From assembly GCA_945487445.1 (NCBI GenBank), contig CALYTU010000034.1:1-12666 (forward strand): a DNA stretch of 12,666 nt. Direction: 5' to 3'. A program made the position numbers and the translations under genes. This document shows positions 1-6,429 of this stretch, one piece after another. Origin of the DNA: an uncultured Clostridia bacterium. GTDB taxonomy: Bacteria; Bacillota; Clostridia; Oscillospirales; Oscillospiraceae. The first letter of the stretch is position 1. Each line of letters starts with the position of its first letter. The notes below the pieces were generated by a model. That model saw only the letters and a list, made by a program, of their open reading frames with translations. It made no database searches and was not told where the DNA came from.

Positions 1-1028
1 AGAACGGTCAGCCGTCCGCACCTCCCAGCGGAGAGAACGGTCAGCCGTCCGCACCCCCCAGCGGAGAGAACGGTCAGCCGTCCGCACCTCCCAGCGGAGA
101 GAACGGTCAGCCCTCCGCACCTCCCAGCGGAGAGAACGGTCAGGGCTTCCCCGGCTTTCCTTCGGGTGCTCCGGGCGAGGGCGGCTTTCCGCCTGCTCCT
201 GGCGAGGGTGGTTTCCCGTTCCCGGGCGGCAACGCCCAGGGCGCGGATCTGCGCTACATAGACGACGCACCTGAGAGCTATCCCGATATCTTTGACAACG
301 CGGAGACGAAGATGGACAATGACGCGCAGTCCAGGGTTATCGCCGCGCTCAAGGGTCTCTCCGAGGGGCGGGCCGCAGACGTTCTGGACACCGATGAGGT
401 GATCCGGTACTTTGCTGCCCACAACTTTACCCTGAACTACGACAGCTATACAGGCTTCATGCTCCACAACTACATCCTGTATGAAAACAATGGGAAGCTC
501 GCCATGCTGCCCTGGGATTACAATTTGGCCTACGGGGCGTTTGCCGCGATCGGCCCGGATGGCGCGGCGGATGCCACCGCTTTAATCAACACAGGCATCG
601 ACACCCCGCTTCTTGGGTCTACGGAAGAAAGCCGTCCCATGTGGGCCTGGATTGCCGCGGACGAAACCTGGCTGGAACGATACCACGCGGTCTTCGACGA
701 ACTGCTGACCTCTTATTTTGAGTCCGGTTCCTTTGAAACGGAGCTGGCCCGGCTGCATACCCTGCTCCGCCCCTATGTGGAGAAGGACCCCACGGCCTTC
801 TACACGGCTGCCGAATTTGACGAGGCAGTGGATACGCTCCGTCAGGTCTGTCTGCTTCGGGCCGAATCCATTCGCGCCCAGTTGAACGGCAAGCTTGCCA
901 CAAAAACCGAGGCCCAGGAAGCCTCCGCCCGGATCGACGCTTCCGACGTGACGATCTCCACCATGGGCACGCACATGGGCGGCGGCCCCGGCGACTTCAA
1001 CATGCCCGCTCCCCCCACGCTTCCGTGA
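1..1028 (+). CDS. CotH-like spore coat protein kinase, C-terminal part (5' end outside window)
   Basis: The open frame enters from the left edge (first full codon at base 3) and stops at TGA 1026-1028, giving 341 visible residues. After a Pro/Gly-rich tract, the stretch LRYIDDAPESYPDIFDN, then DSYTG, LHNYILYE and PWDYN match the C-terminal half of the CotH family. That family includes spore-coat protein kinases that phosphorylate other coat proteins, and the Asp residues around DSY and WDYN are metal/active-site positions in it. The first in-frame ATG (312) lies inside the domain and is not the start. The protein ends in a Gly/Pro/Met-rich tail. The Pro-rich repeat seems to sit inside the CotH fold, as an insertion before the YIDD segment. 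Family assignment is by recognition; the substrate is unknown, and many clostridial CotH-domain proteins are not proven coat proteins. Confidence 0.85.
   Translation, partial: NGQPSAPPSGENGQPSAPPSGENGQPSAPPSGENGQPSAPPSGENGQGFPGFPSGAPGEGGFPPAPGEGGFPFPGGNAQGADLRYIDDAPESYPDIFDNAETKMDNDAQSRVIAALKGLSEGRAADVLDTDEVIRYFAAHNFTLNYDSYTGFMLHNYILYENNGKLAMLPWDYNLAYGAFAAIGPDGAADATALINTGIDTPLLGSTEESRPMWAWIAADETWLERYHAVFDELLTSYFESGSFETELARLHTLLRPYVEKDPTAFYTAAEFDEAVDTLRQVCLLRAESIRAQLNGKLATKTEAQEASARIDASDVTISTMGTHMGGGPGDFNMPAPPTLP
3..143 (+). repeat. 33-bp in-frame tandem repeat (4 full units plus 9 bp) coding an 11-residue Pro-rich motif
   Basis: Units lie at 3-35, 36-68, 69-101 and 102-134, with a partial unit at 135-143. 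Each codes NGQPSAPPSGE. The only differences between units are third-position changes in proline codons (CCT/CCC in unit 2, CCG/CCC in unit 4), so the peptide is identical in all four. The array may extend beyond the left edge. It is followed by Gly/Pro/Phe-rich sequence (GFPGFPSGAPGEGGFPP) before the recognisable CotH segment. Confidence 0.95.
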
Positions 1029-1042
1029 ACTTCTTTTGATCC

Positions 1043-1057
1043 TGTTATCTGATAACA
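1043..1057. other. 15-bp perfect palindrome downstream of the cotH-like gene
   Basis: TGTTATC-T-GATAACA lies 14 bases after the stop codon. It has 7-base arms around a single base and no T-run, so it is not a standard terminator. It could be a protein-binding site or chance. Bases 1058-1190 contain no gene I can support. Confidence 0.4.
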
Positions 1058-1190
1058 CCCTTTAAAAGACTTGCACCAGTCGAGGCGGAGGATGTAGGCT
1101 GGCTTCACGCCCCGCAAGGATGGCAAAGAAGTATGGCACGAATCTGACCGCAAAGAGATGATATGGTTTTATGATATGTGACAGTTTCCC

Positions 1191-1228
1191 GCATAAAAAA
1201 ACCGCCGTGCCCGGCGGTTTTTTTATGC
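1191..1228. terminator. Perfect bidirectional intrinsic terminator
   Basis: A 17-bp perfect stem (arms 1191-1207 and 1212-1228) closes a 4-base loop. The GC core is CCGCCG/CGGCGG, flanked by A7 on the left and T7 on the right, so either strand gives a GC hairpin plus U-run. It lies between the convergent cotH-like gene and the remnant of a reverse-strand gene that stops at 1282, and suits both. Confidence 0.93.
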
Positions 1229-1281
1229 GTGGATTTGTTCATACGGCCCGATTCACAGCAGCCGCTGTGGGGCGTTGCAGA

Positions 1282-1335
1282 TCAGATTCGCAGCTCCAGC
1301 GTCTTCTCCTCGCCGTTCCATTCATAGATGACAGT
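1282..1335 (-). pseudogene. C-terminal remnant (about 17 codons) of a lost reverse-strand gene
   Basis: Read on the minus strand, bases 1335-1282 give TVIYEWNGEEKTLELRI followed by TGA (complement of 1282-1284). The stop lies 53 bases before the bidirectional terminator, as expected of a real gene end. Codon use is like that of the neighbouring genes. Upstream on this strand the frame turns into unrelated sequence that is antisense to the glycosyltransferase pseudogene, so only the tail survives. The family cannot be identified from 17 residues. The call rests on the stop-terminator arrangement and on the sharp change of coding strand at about 1332-1338. Confidence 0.5.
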
Positions 1336-2494
1336 ACTGGGAGCCGTTGAACTCCGAGGGCTTCCGCAAGCTGAGCTACAACTGTTCCGATCAGGCCAGC
1401 GCGGAGCTGATGGCGAACCTGCTTCGCAACCTGCCCAAGGACCTGCCCTACGTGGCCACACACGTCTGGCCCGCCCAGGCAGCCATTCACGCCGGCTTCA
1501 CAAAGGTCATCAACGCCATTCCCGACAACTGGCCCATGGCCCTGCATCTTGCCCAGGGCGCAACGCACACGATTCAGACACGGTCGTCCTGGCTGGGCTA
1601 TAAGGCTCTGCGGGGGATGGACAAGACCCGGACCCTCAAGCCCATGCCTGCGGGCGAGATTGTCTACACCGGCCACTACATTGACCATGAGCTGGTATCC
1701 AACCTGGAGGCTGACACCGCCCTGCGAGTGGAACGGGTGCAAAGCGGCAAGGCAAAGCGCTATCTGCTCACAGTGGGCGGTGTCGGCGCCCAGCAGGCGC
1801 TTTTCGCCTCCATTATCCAAGCTCTGCTCCCGGACATTCGGGCCGGGAAGGCCGTCCTCTTCATCAATGTGGGCGACCACAGGAACGTCTGGGAGAGCCT
1901 GAAAAAGGCCGCCCCGGAGCTGGCCTCCGCGCAGTTCTTCCTGAACGACTATCCCAAGGCCCGCGCCTTCGCCGAAGCTGCCATGACCGGCGAGGCCAAG
2001 GGCATCGTGGGCTTCTGCCACGAGGACATCTTCGCTGCGGTCTGCATTACAAACCTGCTCATGCGGGCCAGCGACGTGCTGGTGACGAAGCCCTCGGAGC
2101 TGGCCTTCTACCCCATCCCCAAGCTCTTCATCCAGCATGTGGGCGGCCATGAGATCTGGGGCGCCATCCATTCCGCAGAAGTGGGCGACGGAACCTATGA
2201 GGTGGCGCCTGGCCGGGAAACCACTGACACGCTGCGCCTGCTCCAGACCGAGCCGGAGCTCCTTAGTGTTAGTCGCAAAGTGAGGACCTGAGTAAAAACT
2301 GATGGTTTTGGCATACAACATATTCGCTCGTTTCGTCACTCTTGGATACAAGATCTTGTAGCAGGTCCTCACTTTGCAACTATACCCAGCTCTTTTTGAA
2401 CATGAACCGCTGCATCCTTCGGAACAACGAAGCCGGGCTCTACAACGGCGCCTATGAGGCGATCAAGCTGGCCGTGGGGAAGGAAACATTTTGA
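1332..2494 (+). pseudogene. GT-B glycosyltransferase (MurG/MGDG-synthase-like), 5'-truncated and split by a MITE
   Basis: The frame opens after TGA 1329-1331 and reads QYWEPLNSEGFRKLSYN; the first start-like codon is TTG 1347, without a convincing SD. Features of the GT-B class follow: ATHVWPAQAAIHAGF, then LLTVGGVGAQQALF (glycine-rich donor-binding turn), FINVGDHRNVW, and DVLVTKPSELAFYP near the C terminus. Such enzymes are peripheral membrane proteins that move sugars from nucleotide donors to lipids. The N-terminal Rossmann part expected for the family seems to be missing. At 2261 a 126-bp element interrupts codon CTC and the product ends 10 residues later at 2291. Removing the element and one AGCTC copy restores the frame through LFLNMNRCILRNNEAGLYNG to TGA 2492-2494. 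It probably once belonged to the lipid cluster downstream. It is non-functional unless the downstream fragment is dispensable. Confidence 0.8.
2262..2387. mobile_element. 126-bp MITE-like element, copy 1, with 5-bp target duplication AGCTC
   Basis: The element is non-coding. Its terminal inverted repeats of about 21 bp (2270-2290 and 2362-2382) differ at one position and share the core AAAGTGAGGACCTG. AGCTC occurs directly on both sides (2257-2261 and 2388-2392). Excising element plus one AGCTC (131 bp) rejoins the glycosyltransferase frame exactly, which is strong evidence for insertion by transposition. The outer ends are not symmetric (CTTAGTG on the left; GGGTATAG when the right end is read inward), so the left boundary is uncertain by a base. 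No transposase lies in the window, so it must have been moved in trans. I cannot name the parent IS family. Confidence 0.88.
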
Positions 2495-2552
2495 CGAATG
2501 AACAACTGAGGGAACTTCCGGCAGCAGTTCAGCTCCTTGCGTTCACCGCTGC

Positions 2553-2634
2553 GTAGGGCGGGCTGACCCCAGCCCCGCCGCGACTTGCCGAAATGCAGCC
2601 GGGTATCGCGGCGGCCAGAGTCGGGCCACCCTAC
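2553..2634. repeat. Long imperfect inverted repeat, REP-like, in a gene-free stretch
   Basis: The left arm (2553-2583) begins GTAGGGCGGGCTGACC and ends CCGCCGCGA. The reverse complement of the right arm (2606-2634) begins GTAGGGTGGCCCGACT and ends GCCGCCGCGA. The arms are about 30 bases long with two bases of length difference and several mismatches, around a 22-base centre. No T-run follows. It could be a dispersed palindromic element or an mRNA-end structure after the glycosyltransferase gene. The rest of 2495-2718 shows no gene. Confidence 0.6.
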
Positions 2635-2718
2635 CCCGTAATCTGACGCTTCATCCTGCGATGAGAGGAACCGTTACAGCTACCATGGCCGCCACTGTCG
2701 GTTTCCCGAAAATTTCTG

Positions 2719-2747
2719 TTGAAATAAAGGGAGTCCCATGGTATAAT
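2719..2747 (+). promoter_or_regulatory. Strong sigma-A promoter of the lipid operon
   Basis: TTGAAA (2719-2724), a 17-base spacer and a perfect TATAAT (2742-2747). Transcription should start near 2754, about 35 bases before the ATG at 2789, with the SD AGGAG at 2775-2779. This supports an independent transcription unit that does not need the broken glycosyltransferase gene upstream. Confidence 0.88.
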
Positions 2748-2788
2748 AGCAAGGATTATGACCGAATGATACTTAGGAGTGGAATGCC

Positions 2789-3763
2789 ATGAGCCCCAAG
2801 ATCAATCGAAACCTGAAAGGCAATCTTCAGAACGCAAAACACAGCGTCAGAGATAATTTGCAGGCTGGCAGGGCGGATGTGCTCGCGGCCCGGAAGTGTG
2901 AAAATATCAACGATCCCATCGACACCTACATTGTGGACTATGTGGCGATGGTCTTTTCCAAGCTTTGCATCGTCCTGCATATCATCCCCAACGTGGTGAC
3001 CATGTTCTCCGGCCTGTCCGGCGTGGCAGGCGGCGTGCTGCTGGCTCTGGACCGTTCGTTGGGGCTGGACATTCTGGGCGCGGTGCTCGTCTTTCTGTCC
3101 GCTGTCTTTGATGCCAGCGACGGGCAGGTGGCCCGGCTGACCAAGCATTACAGCCGCATCGGGCGGATGCTGGACGGTCTGAGCGACTCGTCTGTTTACA
3201 TCTCCCTCTATGCCGCCTGCATCATCCGGCTTTGGGGGCGGTCGCCGTTGGGCAACGCAACGGTCTGGCATATCGGGCTGATCGTTCTGGGTCTTGCGAC
3301 CTATTGGTTCTATGTGGCCCAATGCCAACTCCCCGACTACTTCAAAAACCTGCACATGTACATGATCGACAACTCCAAGGGCAATGAGCTATCCCGCGCC
3401 GCCCATATCCGCGCGGAGCTGTCTGCGGCCAAGGGCTTCGCCCGGGTTCCCCTGTTCGGCTACTGGCTCTATACCCGCGCGCAGGAGTACCGCGCGCCTC
3501 ATACCCAAAAGCTTCTTGACGCCATTGAGCGCCGGGGCAAGAACGAAGCCCTCTGCGATGCCTTCTATGCTAAAAGCCGCCGTCTGGTGAAGCTGACCAA
3601 CCTTCTGACCTTCAATCTGCGGACGATTGTACTGCTGGCCTGTATGCTGCTGCACTGGGAGCTGATCGGCCTGCTCTTCGGGCTGTTCGTTCTGGAGCCC
3701 ATTCGGCTGATCCTGCTGCAACGCTATGAAAAGCTCAGCAGAGACCTGTTTTCCATGGTTTGA
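2789..3763 (+). CDS. CDP-alcohol phosphatidyltransferase family membrane protein
   Basis: The 324-residue protein has the complete family signature DGx2ARx8Gx3Dx3D: D111, G112, A115, R116, G125, D129 and D133. These Asp residues bind the two metal ions and the CDP moiety. Family members join a CDP-activated alcohol or diacylglycerol to an acceptor in the cytoplasmic membrane. Hydrophobic segments surround the motif and occur at the C terminus (LRTIVLLACMLLHWELIGLLFGLFVL). It is longer than PgsA/PssA enzymes (about 180-220 residues), with a polar stretch at about 190-265. The start is fixed by SD AGGAG nine bases upstream of ATG. It is the first gene of the operon; the next starts 22 bases after its stop. 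The acceptor is not readable. A LicC-like cytidylyltransferase in the adjacent unit suggests it may use a CDP-head-group rather than CDP-diacylglycerol (inference). Confidence 0.88.
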   Translation: MSPKINRNLKGNLQNAKHSVRDNLQAGRADVLAARKCENINDPIDTYIVDYVAMVFSKLCIVLHIIPNVVTMFSGLSGVAGGVLLALDRSLGLDILGAVLVFLSAVFDASDGQVARLTKHYSRIGRMLDGLSDSSVYISLYAACIIRLWGRSPLGNATVWHIGLIVLGLATYWFYVAQCQLPDYFKNLHMYMIDNSKGNELSRAAHIRAELSAAKGFARVPLFGYWLYTRAQEYRAPHTQKLLDAIERRGKNEALCDAFYAKSRRLVKLTNLLTFNLRTIVLLACMLLHWELIGLLFGLFVLEPIRLILLQRYEKLSRDLFSMV

Positions 3764-3785
3764 CCGAAGCAGTCGGGAGTGACAA

Positions 3786-4388
3786 ATGAGTACAGAATTG
3801 GAATGGAAGCTCTCCGTGCCGGATACCTCCGTGCTGGACGACATTCTGACGGACGAAGCCATCCGAAGCCGGATGACGGAGACGCCGCGGCGCTATCACA
3901 TGCAGACGTCCTACTATGACGCCCCCGACCGTCGCTTCTCCGCCCGGCGGATCACACTGCGCCGCAGGCTGGAAAACGAGACCTCGGTGCTCTGCGTAAA
4001 GGCGCCCCTTTCCGGAGCCGCGGACTCCCACGCACGCGGCGAATGGGAGCTTGCAGGCGACGATCTTTCCGCCGCTCTGCCCCGGTTGGCGGCCCTGGGC
4101 GCTCCGGTTTCGCTGCCGGAGCCCTGCGAGCTGCTCTGCCTTTGGCGGGCGGATTTTGTCCGCCGCGCCGTTATGCTTCGGATGGATGACGGCAGTCTCT
4201 GCGAGCTGGCCCTTGACTTCGGCAGCCTCTACGGCCCCGGCGGCTCTTGCCCGCTCTGCGAGCTGGAGCTGGAGTTGAAGCAAGGTGCACCGGGTGCCTC
4301 GCTGGCTTTCTGTGAAGCCCTGCGGGAGCGATACGGCCTTGCCGCGCAGGAGAAAAGCAAATTTGCCCGCGCCCGGGAGCTTGAGTGA
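3786..4388 (+). CDS. CYTH-domain (triphosphate tunnel) protein
   Basis: The N-terminal ELEWK gives the ExExK signature (E4, E6, K8) of the CYTH/triphosphate-tunnel superfamily. Further expected elements are TSYYDAPD (42-48), the basic strand TLRRRLE (57-63), K72, EWE (86-88), the acidic strand CELELELKQG (158-167) and KSKFARA (190-196). The 200-residue length fits a single CYTH domain with no CHAD domain. Known members hydrolyse inorganic triphosphate or thiamine triphosphate, or make cAMP, all through a metal-bound triphosphate in a beta-barrel tunnel. It is cytosolic. The SD GGGAG (3775-3779) sits six bases before ATG. Its place in a lipid operon is unexplained: it may process triphosphate or nucleotide by-products, but that is speculation. 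Confidence 0.85.
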   Translation: MSTELEWKLSVPDTSVLDDILTDEAIRSRMTETPRRYHMQTSYYDAPDRRFSARRITLRRRLENETSVLCVKAPLSGAADSHARGEWELAGDDLSAALPRLAALGAPVSLPEPCELLCLWRADFVRRAVMLRMDDGSLCELALDFGSLYGPGGSCPLCELELELKQGAPGASLAFCEALRERYGLAAQEKSKFARARELE

Positions 4389-4468
4389 CTTTGGAATCCA
4401 TCGGGGTTCTGTTTTCACGTGCTCATATATTCTGACTGTTTTTTCCTTCAAGAGACGGTATTATATCT

Positions 4469-5143
4469 ATGAAACCACTACGTGATCTGATACGCCGGGT
4501 GTTCCCGGTCTATGCGCGGCGGCCGCTGCTGGCGGTGCTGCTCTTCAACTTCATCTGCTACTACATTCCAAAAGCGCTGGAGTCTCATCGGACCCTCCAC
4601 GTCCTCTCCACGGCGCTGGACAACGCGCTGCCCCGGGTCCCGGCTTTCATCTTTATCTATGTGCTGGCCTATGTCCAGTGGGCAGTCGCCTACACCGTGA
4701 TCGCCCGGGACAGTCGCGCGCTCTGCTACCGTTTTGTAACGGGAGAACTGCTGGCCAAGACCGTCGCCATGATGATTCTGCTGATCTACCCAACCACCAT
4801 GGTCCGCCCCGGCGTGGAGGTCCGCGACTTTACCACCTGGGTCATGGCTGCGATCTACCGTGCCGACACGCCAACGAACCTTTTCCCCTCGATGCACTGT
4901 CTGGCAAGCTGGCTCTGCTTCCGATGGTCCCTCCGACTGCAGCGGATGCCCCGCTGGTACGGGTGGGCGCAGGGCGTCTTTTCGCTGCTGGTCTTTGCCT
5001 CCGTGCTGTTGGTGAAGCAGCATGTCTGGCCGGACATTCTCGGTGGGATTGCCGTGGCAGAGTTTGGGATCCTGCTCAGCCGTCTGCTTCATGCGGATCG
5101 GCTGCTTGTAAAACTCGATCACTCTGCAAGGAGTCATGCATGA
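4469..5143 (+). CDS. PAP2-family membrane phosphatase (inositol-phosphorylceramide-synthase-like subgroup)
   Basis: This 224-residue polytopic protein carries two of the PAP2 signature blocks: FPSMH (139-143; Ser141, His143) and VKQHVWPD (182-189; His185, Asp189), the nucleophile/relay pair of the superfamily. The first block (Kx6RP) is degenerate; R113-P114 may be its remnant. Hydrophobic segments lie near 17-33, 57-78, 93-110, 165-183 and 190-205. PAP2 enzymes remove phosphate from lipid phosphates or act as phosphotransferases on lipids at the membrane. The long spacing between the blocks and the PSMH context recall the IPC-synthase-like PAP2 branch. The gene starts 80 bases after the CYTH gene with a weak SD (AGAGACGG) and overlaps the next by ATGA, so the two are translationally coupled. 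Substrate unknown. Confidence 0.83.
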   Translation: MKPLRDLIRRVFPVYARRPLLAVLLFNFICYYIPKALESHRTLHVLSTALDNALPRVPAFIFIYVLAYVQWAVAYTVIARDSRALCYRFVTGELLAKTVAMMILLIYPTTMVRPGVEVRDFTTWVMAAIYRADTPTNLFPSMHCLASWLCFRWSLRLQRMPRWYGWAQGVFSLLVFASVLLVKQHVWPDILGGIAVAEFGILLSRLLHADRLLVKLDHSARSHA

Positions 5144-6204
5144 AAACAAAATCAGATAAGCCGGAGAGCAGCAGCAAGCGCTTTTTGTGGAGCCTGCTGT
5201 TTCTTCTGATCGCCGCACTTTCGGTTTGGGCTGTCACCAGTCAGGCCAAGGGCTTTTCCCCCAGGCAATTTCTGGAATATCTGCAAAACAACAACCCCTG
5301 GTGGCTGAGCGCGGCCCTGCTCTCCATGCTGGCCTATATCGTCTTTGACGTGCTCATGATCGGCTGCCTGCTCAAGGACTTCGGCTATCGCCGGGGCTTC
5401 CCGAAGTGCGTTTCCTATGCTGCGGCGGACCTCTATTTCTCGGCCATCACACCCTCCGCCACCGGAGGGCAGCCCATGGAGGCCTACTTTATGATTAAAG
5501 ACGGCATACCGGCTGTGATCTCAACCGTGGTGCTTCTGACCTACCTGCTGCTCTATACCCTGTCCATCCTGATTATCGGTCTGCTGTGTTTGATCCTGAT
5601 CCCCAGCTCGTTTTTAGCCTTCGGCACGGTGGGACGCATCTTCATTGCGGTTGGCGCGGCGATCCAGATCGGGCTGGCCCTGTTCTATGCCATGCTCCTT
5701 TGGAACAAGGACATGCTGCGAAAGATTCTGGATTGGGGCCTGCGCCTGCTGGCAAAGCTGCATATCATCCGCAATCTGGAACGGCGTGAAGAAAAGCTGC
5801 AGGCCCACATGGACCAATACGCCGCGGCCACAGCCCTGCTCAAGGGCAGGCGGCGGCTGCTGGCGAAGACGCTGTTTTTAAATCTGGCCCACCGGGCCTC
5901 TCAAATCCTGATCACCGTCTTCTGTTTTCTGGCCGGCCCGGGCGGATCTCTGCGTCTGGCCCCGAAGCTCTTTGCCGTGCAGTCCAACGTGGTGATCGGC
6001 GCCTACTGCATCCCCATTCCCGGCTCCATGGGCGTCACAGACCTGATGATGCTCGACGGGTTTTCCTCTCTGATGAGCGAGCAGCAGGCTGCCAACCTGG
6101 AGCTCCTGGCCAGAGCCACCTCCTTCTATATCTGCATCTTCCTGTGTGGGCTGATTGTACTGGTGAAGTACGCGATGCTTCGCCTGCGCAAGAACCATTT
6201 GTAA
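5140..6204 (+). CDS. Flippase-like integral membrane protein (LPG_synthase_TM / YbhN / AglD family)
   Basis: The start is ATG 5140, which overlaps the upstream stop (ATGA) and has SD AAGGAG at 5128-5133; the longer open frame from 4678 is antisense-like read-through of the PAP2 gene in another frame. The 354-residue protein has about eight hydrophobic segments and the two conserved blocks of the family: ITPSATGGQPMEAY (103-116) and IPIPGSMGVTDLMML (291-305). The same fold forms the membrane half of MprF and is linked to lipid translocation or lipid-linked sugar handling. No MprF aminoacyl-transferase domain is attached. As the last gene before an intrinsic terminator, in an operon with head-group transferase and PAP2 genes, it is a good candidate for moving the finished lipid across the membrane (inference). 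Confidence 0.87.
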   Translation: MKTKSDKPESSSKRFLWSLLFLLIAALSVWAVTSQAKGFSPRQFLEYLQNNNPWWLSAALLSMLAYIVFDVLMIGCLLKDFGYRRGFPKCVSYAAADLYFSAITPSATGGQPMEAYFMIKDGIPAVISTVVLLTYLLLYTLSILIIGLLCLILIPSSFLAFGTVGRIFIAVGAAIQIGLALFYAMLLWNKDMLRKILDWGLRLLAKLHIIRNLERREEKLQAHMDQYAAATALLKGRRRLLAKTLFLNLAHRASQILITVFCFLAGPGGSLRLAPKLFAVQSNVVIGAYCIPIPGSMGVTDLMMLDGFSSLMSEQQAANLELLARATSFYICIFLCGLIVLVKYAMLRLRKNHL

Positions 6205-6221
6205 AATCCCACAGTGTTCCA

Positions 6222-6266
6222 AAACCGACCCGTGTTTTCAATTTGCGGGCCGGTTTGTTTATTTTT
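6222..6266 (+). terminator. Intrinsic terminator of the lipid operon
   Basis: Arms AAACCGACCCG (6222-6232) and CGGGCCGGTTT (6246-6256) pair with one A-C mismatch around a 13-base loop. A T-rich tract (GTTTATTTTT) follows. It begins 17 bases after the flippase stop and separates this unit from the promoter at 6311-6338. Confidence 0.8.
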
Positions 6267-6310
6267 CGCGGTTTTTCTGTGCTTTCTCCGTTCCAAGTTG
6301 GAAAAACTGC

Positions 6311-6338
6311 TTGCATTGATGAACGATTATGCTATAAT
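6311..6338 (+). promoter_or_regulatory. Extended -10 promoter of the cytidylyltransferase-permease-rlmH unit
   Basis: A perfect TATAAT (6333-6338) is preceded by TGC (6330-6332), the extended -10 form. The -35 is weak (TTGCAT at 6311-6316, 16-base spacer), which fits an extended -10. Transcription should start near 6345, leaving a leader of about 85 bases before ATG 6430. Confidence 0.75.
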
Positions 6339-6352
6339 GAATACCAAAGAGC

Positions 6353-6400
6353 GACGCACAGCGTCCCCCCCCTCGTTTTGCGTGTACAGCGCCAACGCTG
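6353..6400 (+). promoter_or_regulatory. Two inverted repeats in the leader, candidate operators
   Basis: GACGC-ACA-GCGTC (6353-6365) lies just after the predicted transcription start, and CAGCG-CCAA-CGCTG (6387-6400) follows; both share ACAGCG. As DNA they could bind a dimeric regulator, and the gene just downstream carries a winged-helix domain. As RNA they would form two short hairpins. Neither role is shown by sequence alone. Confidence 0.4.
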
Positions 6401-6429
6401 AATTGATGCGCCGCGGAAAGGAAACGCGA

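Noticed and set aside
3..143. Possible CRISPR-like array
   Set aside because: Units are contiguous 33-bp tandem repeats with no spacers and are in frame with a coding sequence.
1098..1181. 27-codon open stretch ending WFYDM-TGA after the cotH-like gene
   Set aside because: It follows an in-frame TAG and lacks an SD and any family match; it may be an old gene remnant but cannot be supported.
1239..2372. 377-codon minus-strand open frame
   Set aside because: It starts inside the MITE and runs antisense through the glycosyltransferase pseudogene in a different frame from the real reverse-gene tail. No domain seen.
4678..5139. N-terminal extension of the flippase frame
   Set aside because: It overlaps the PAP2 gene in another frame and is Gly/Arg/Pro-rich. 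The ATG at 5140 has an AAGGAG SD and the ATGA overlap.
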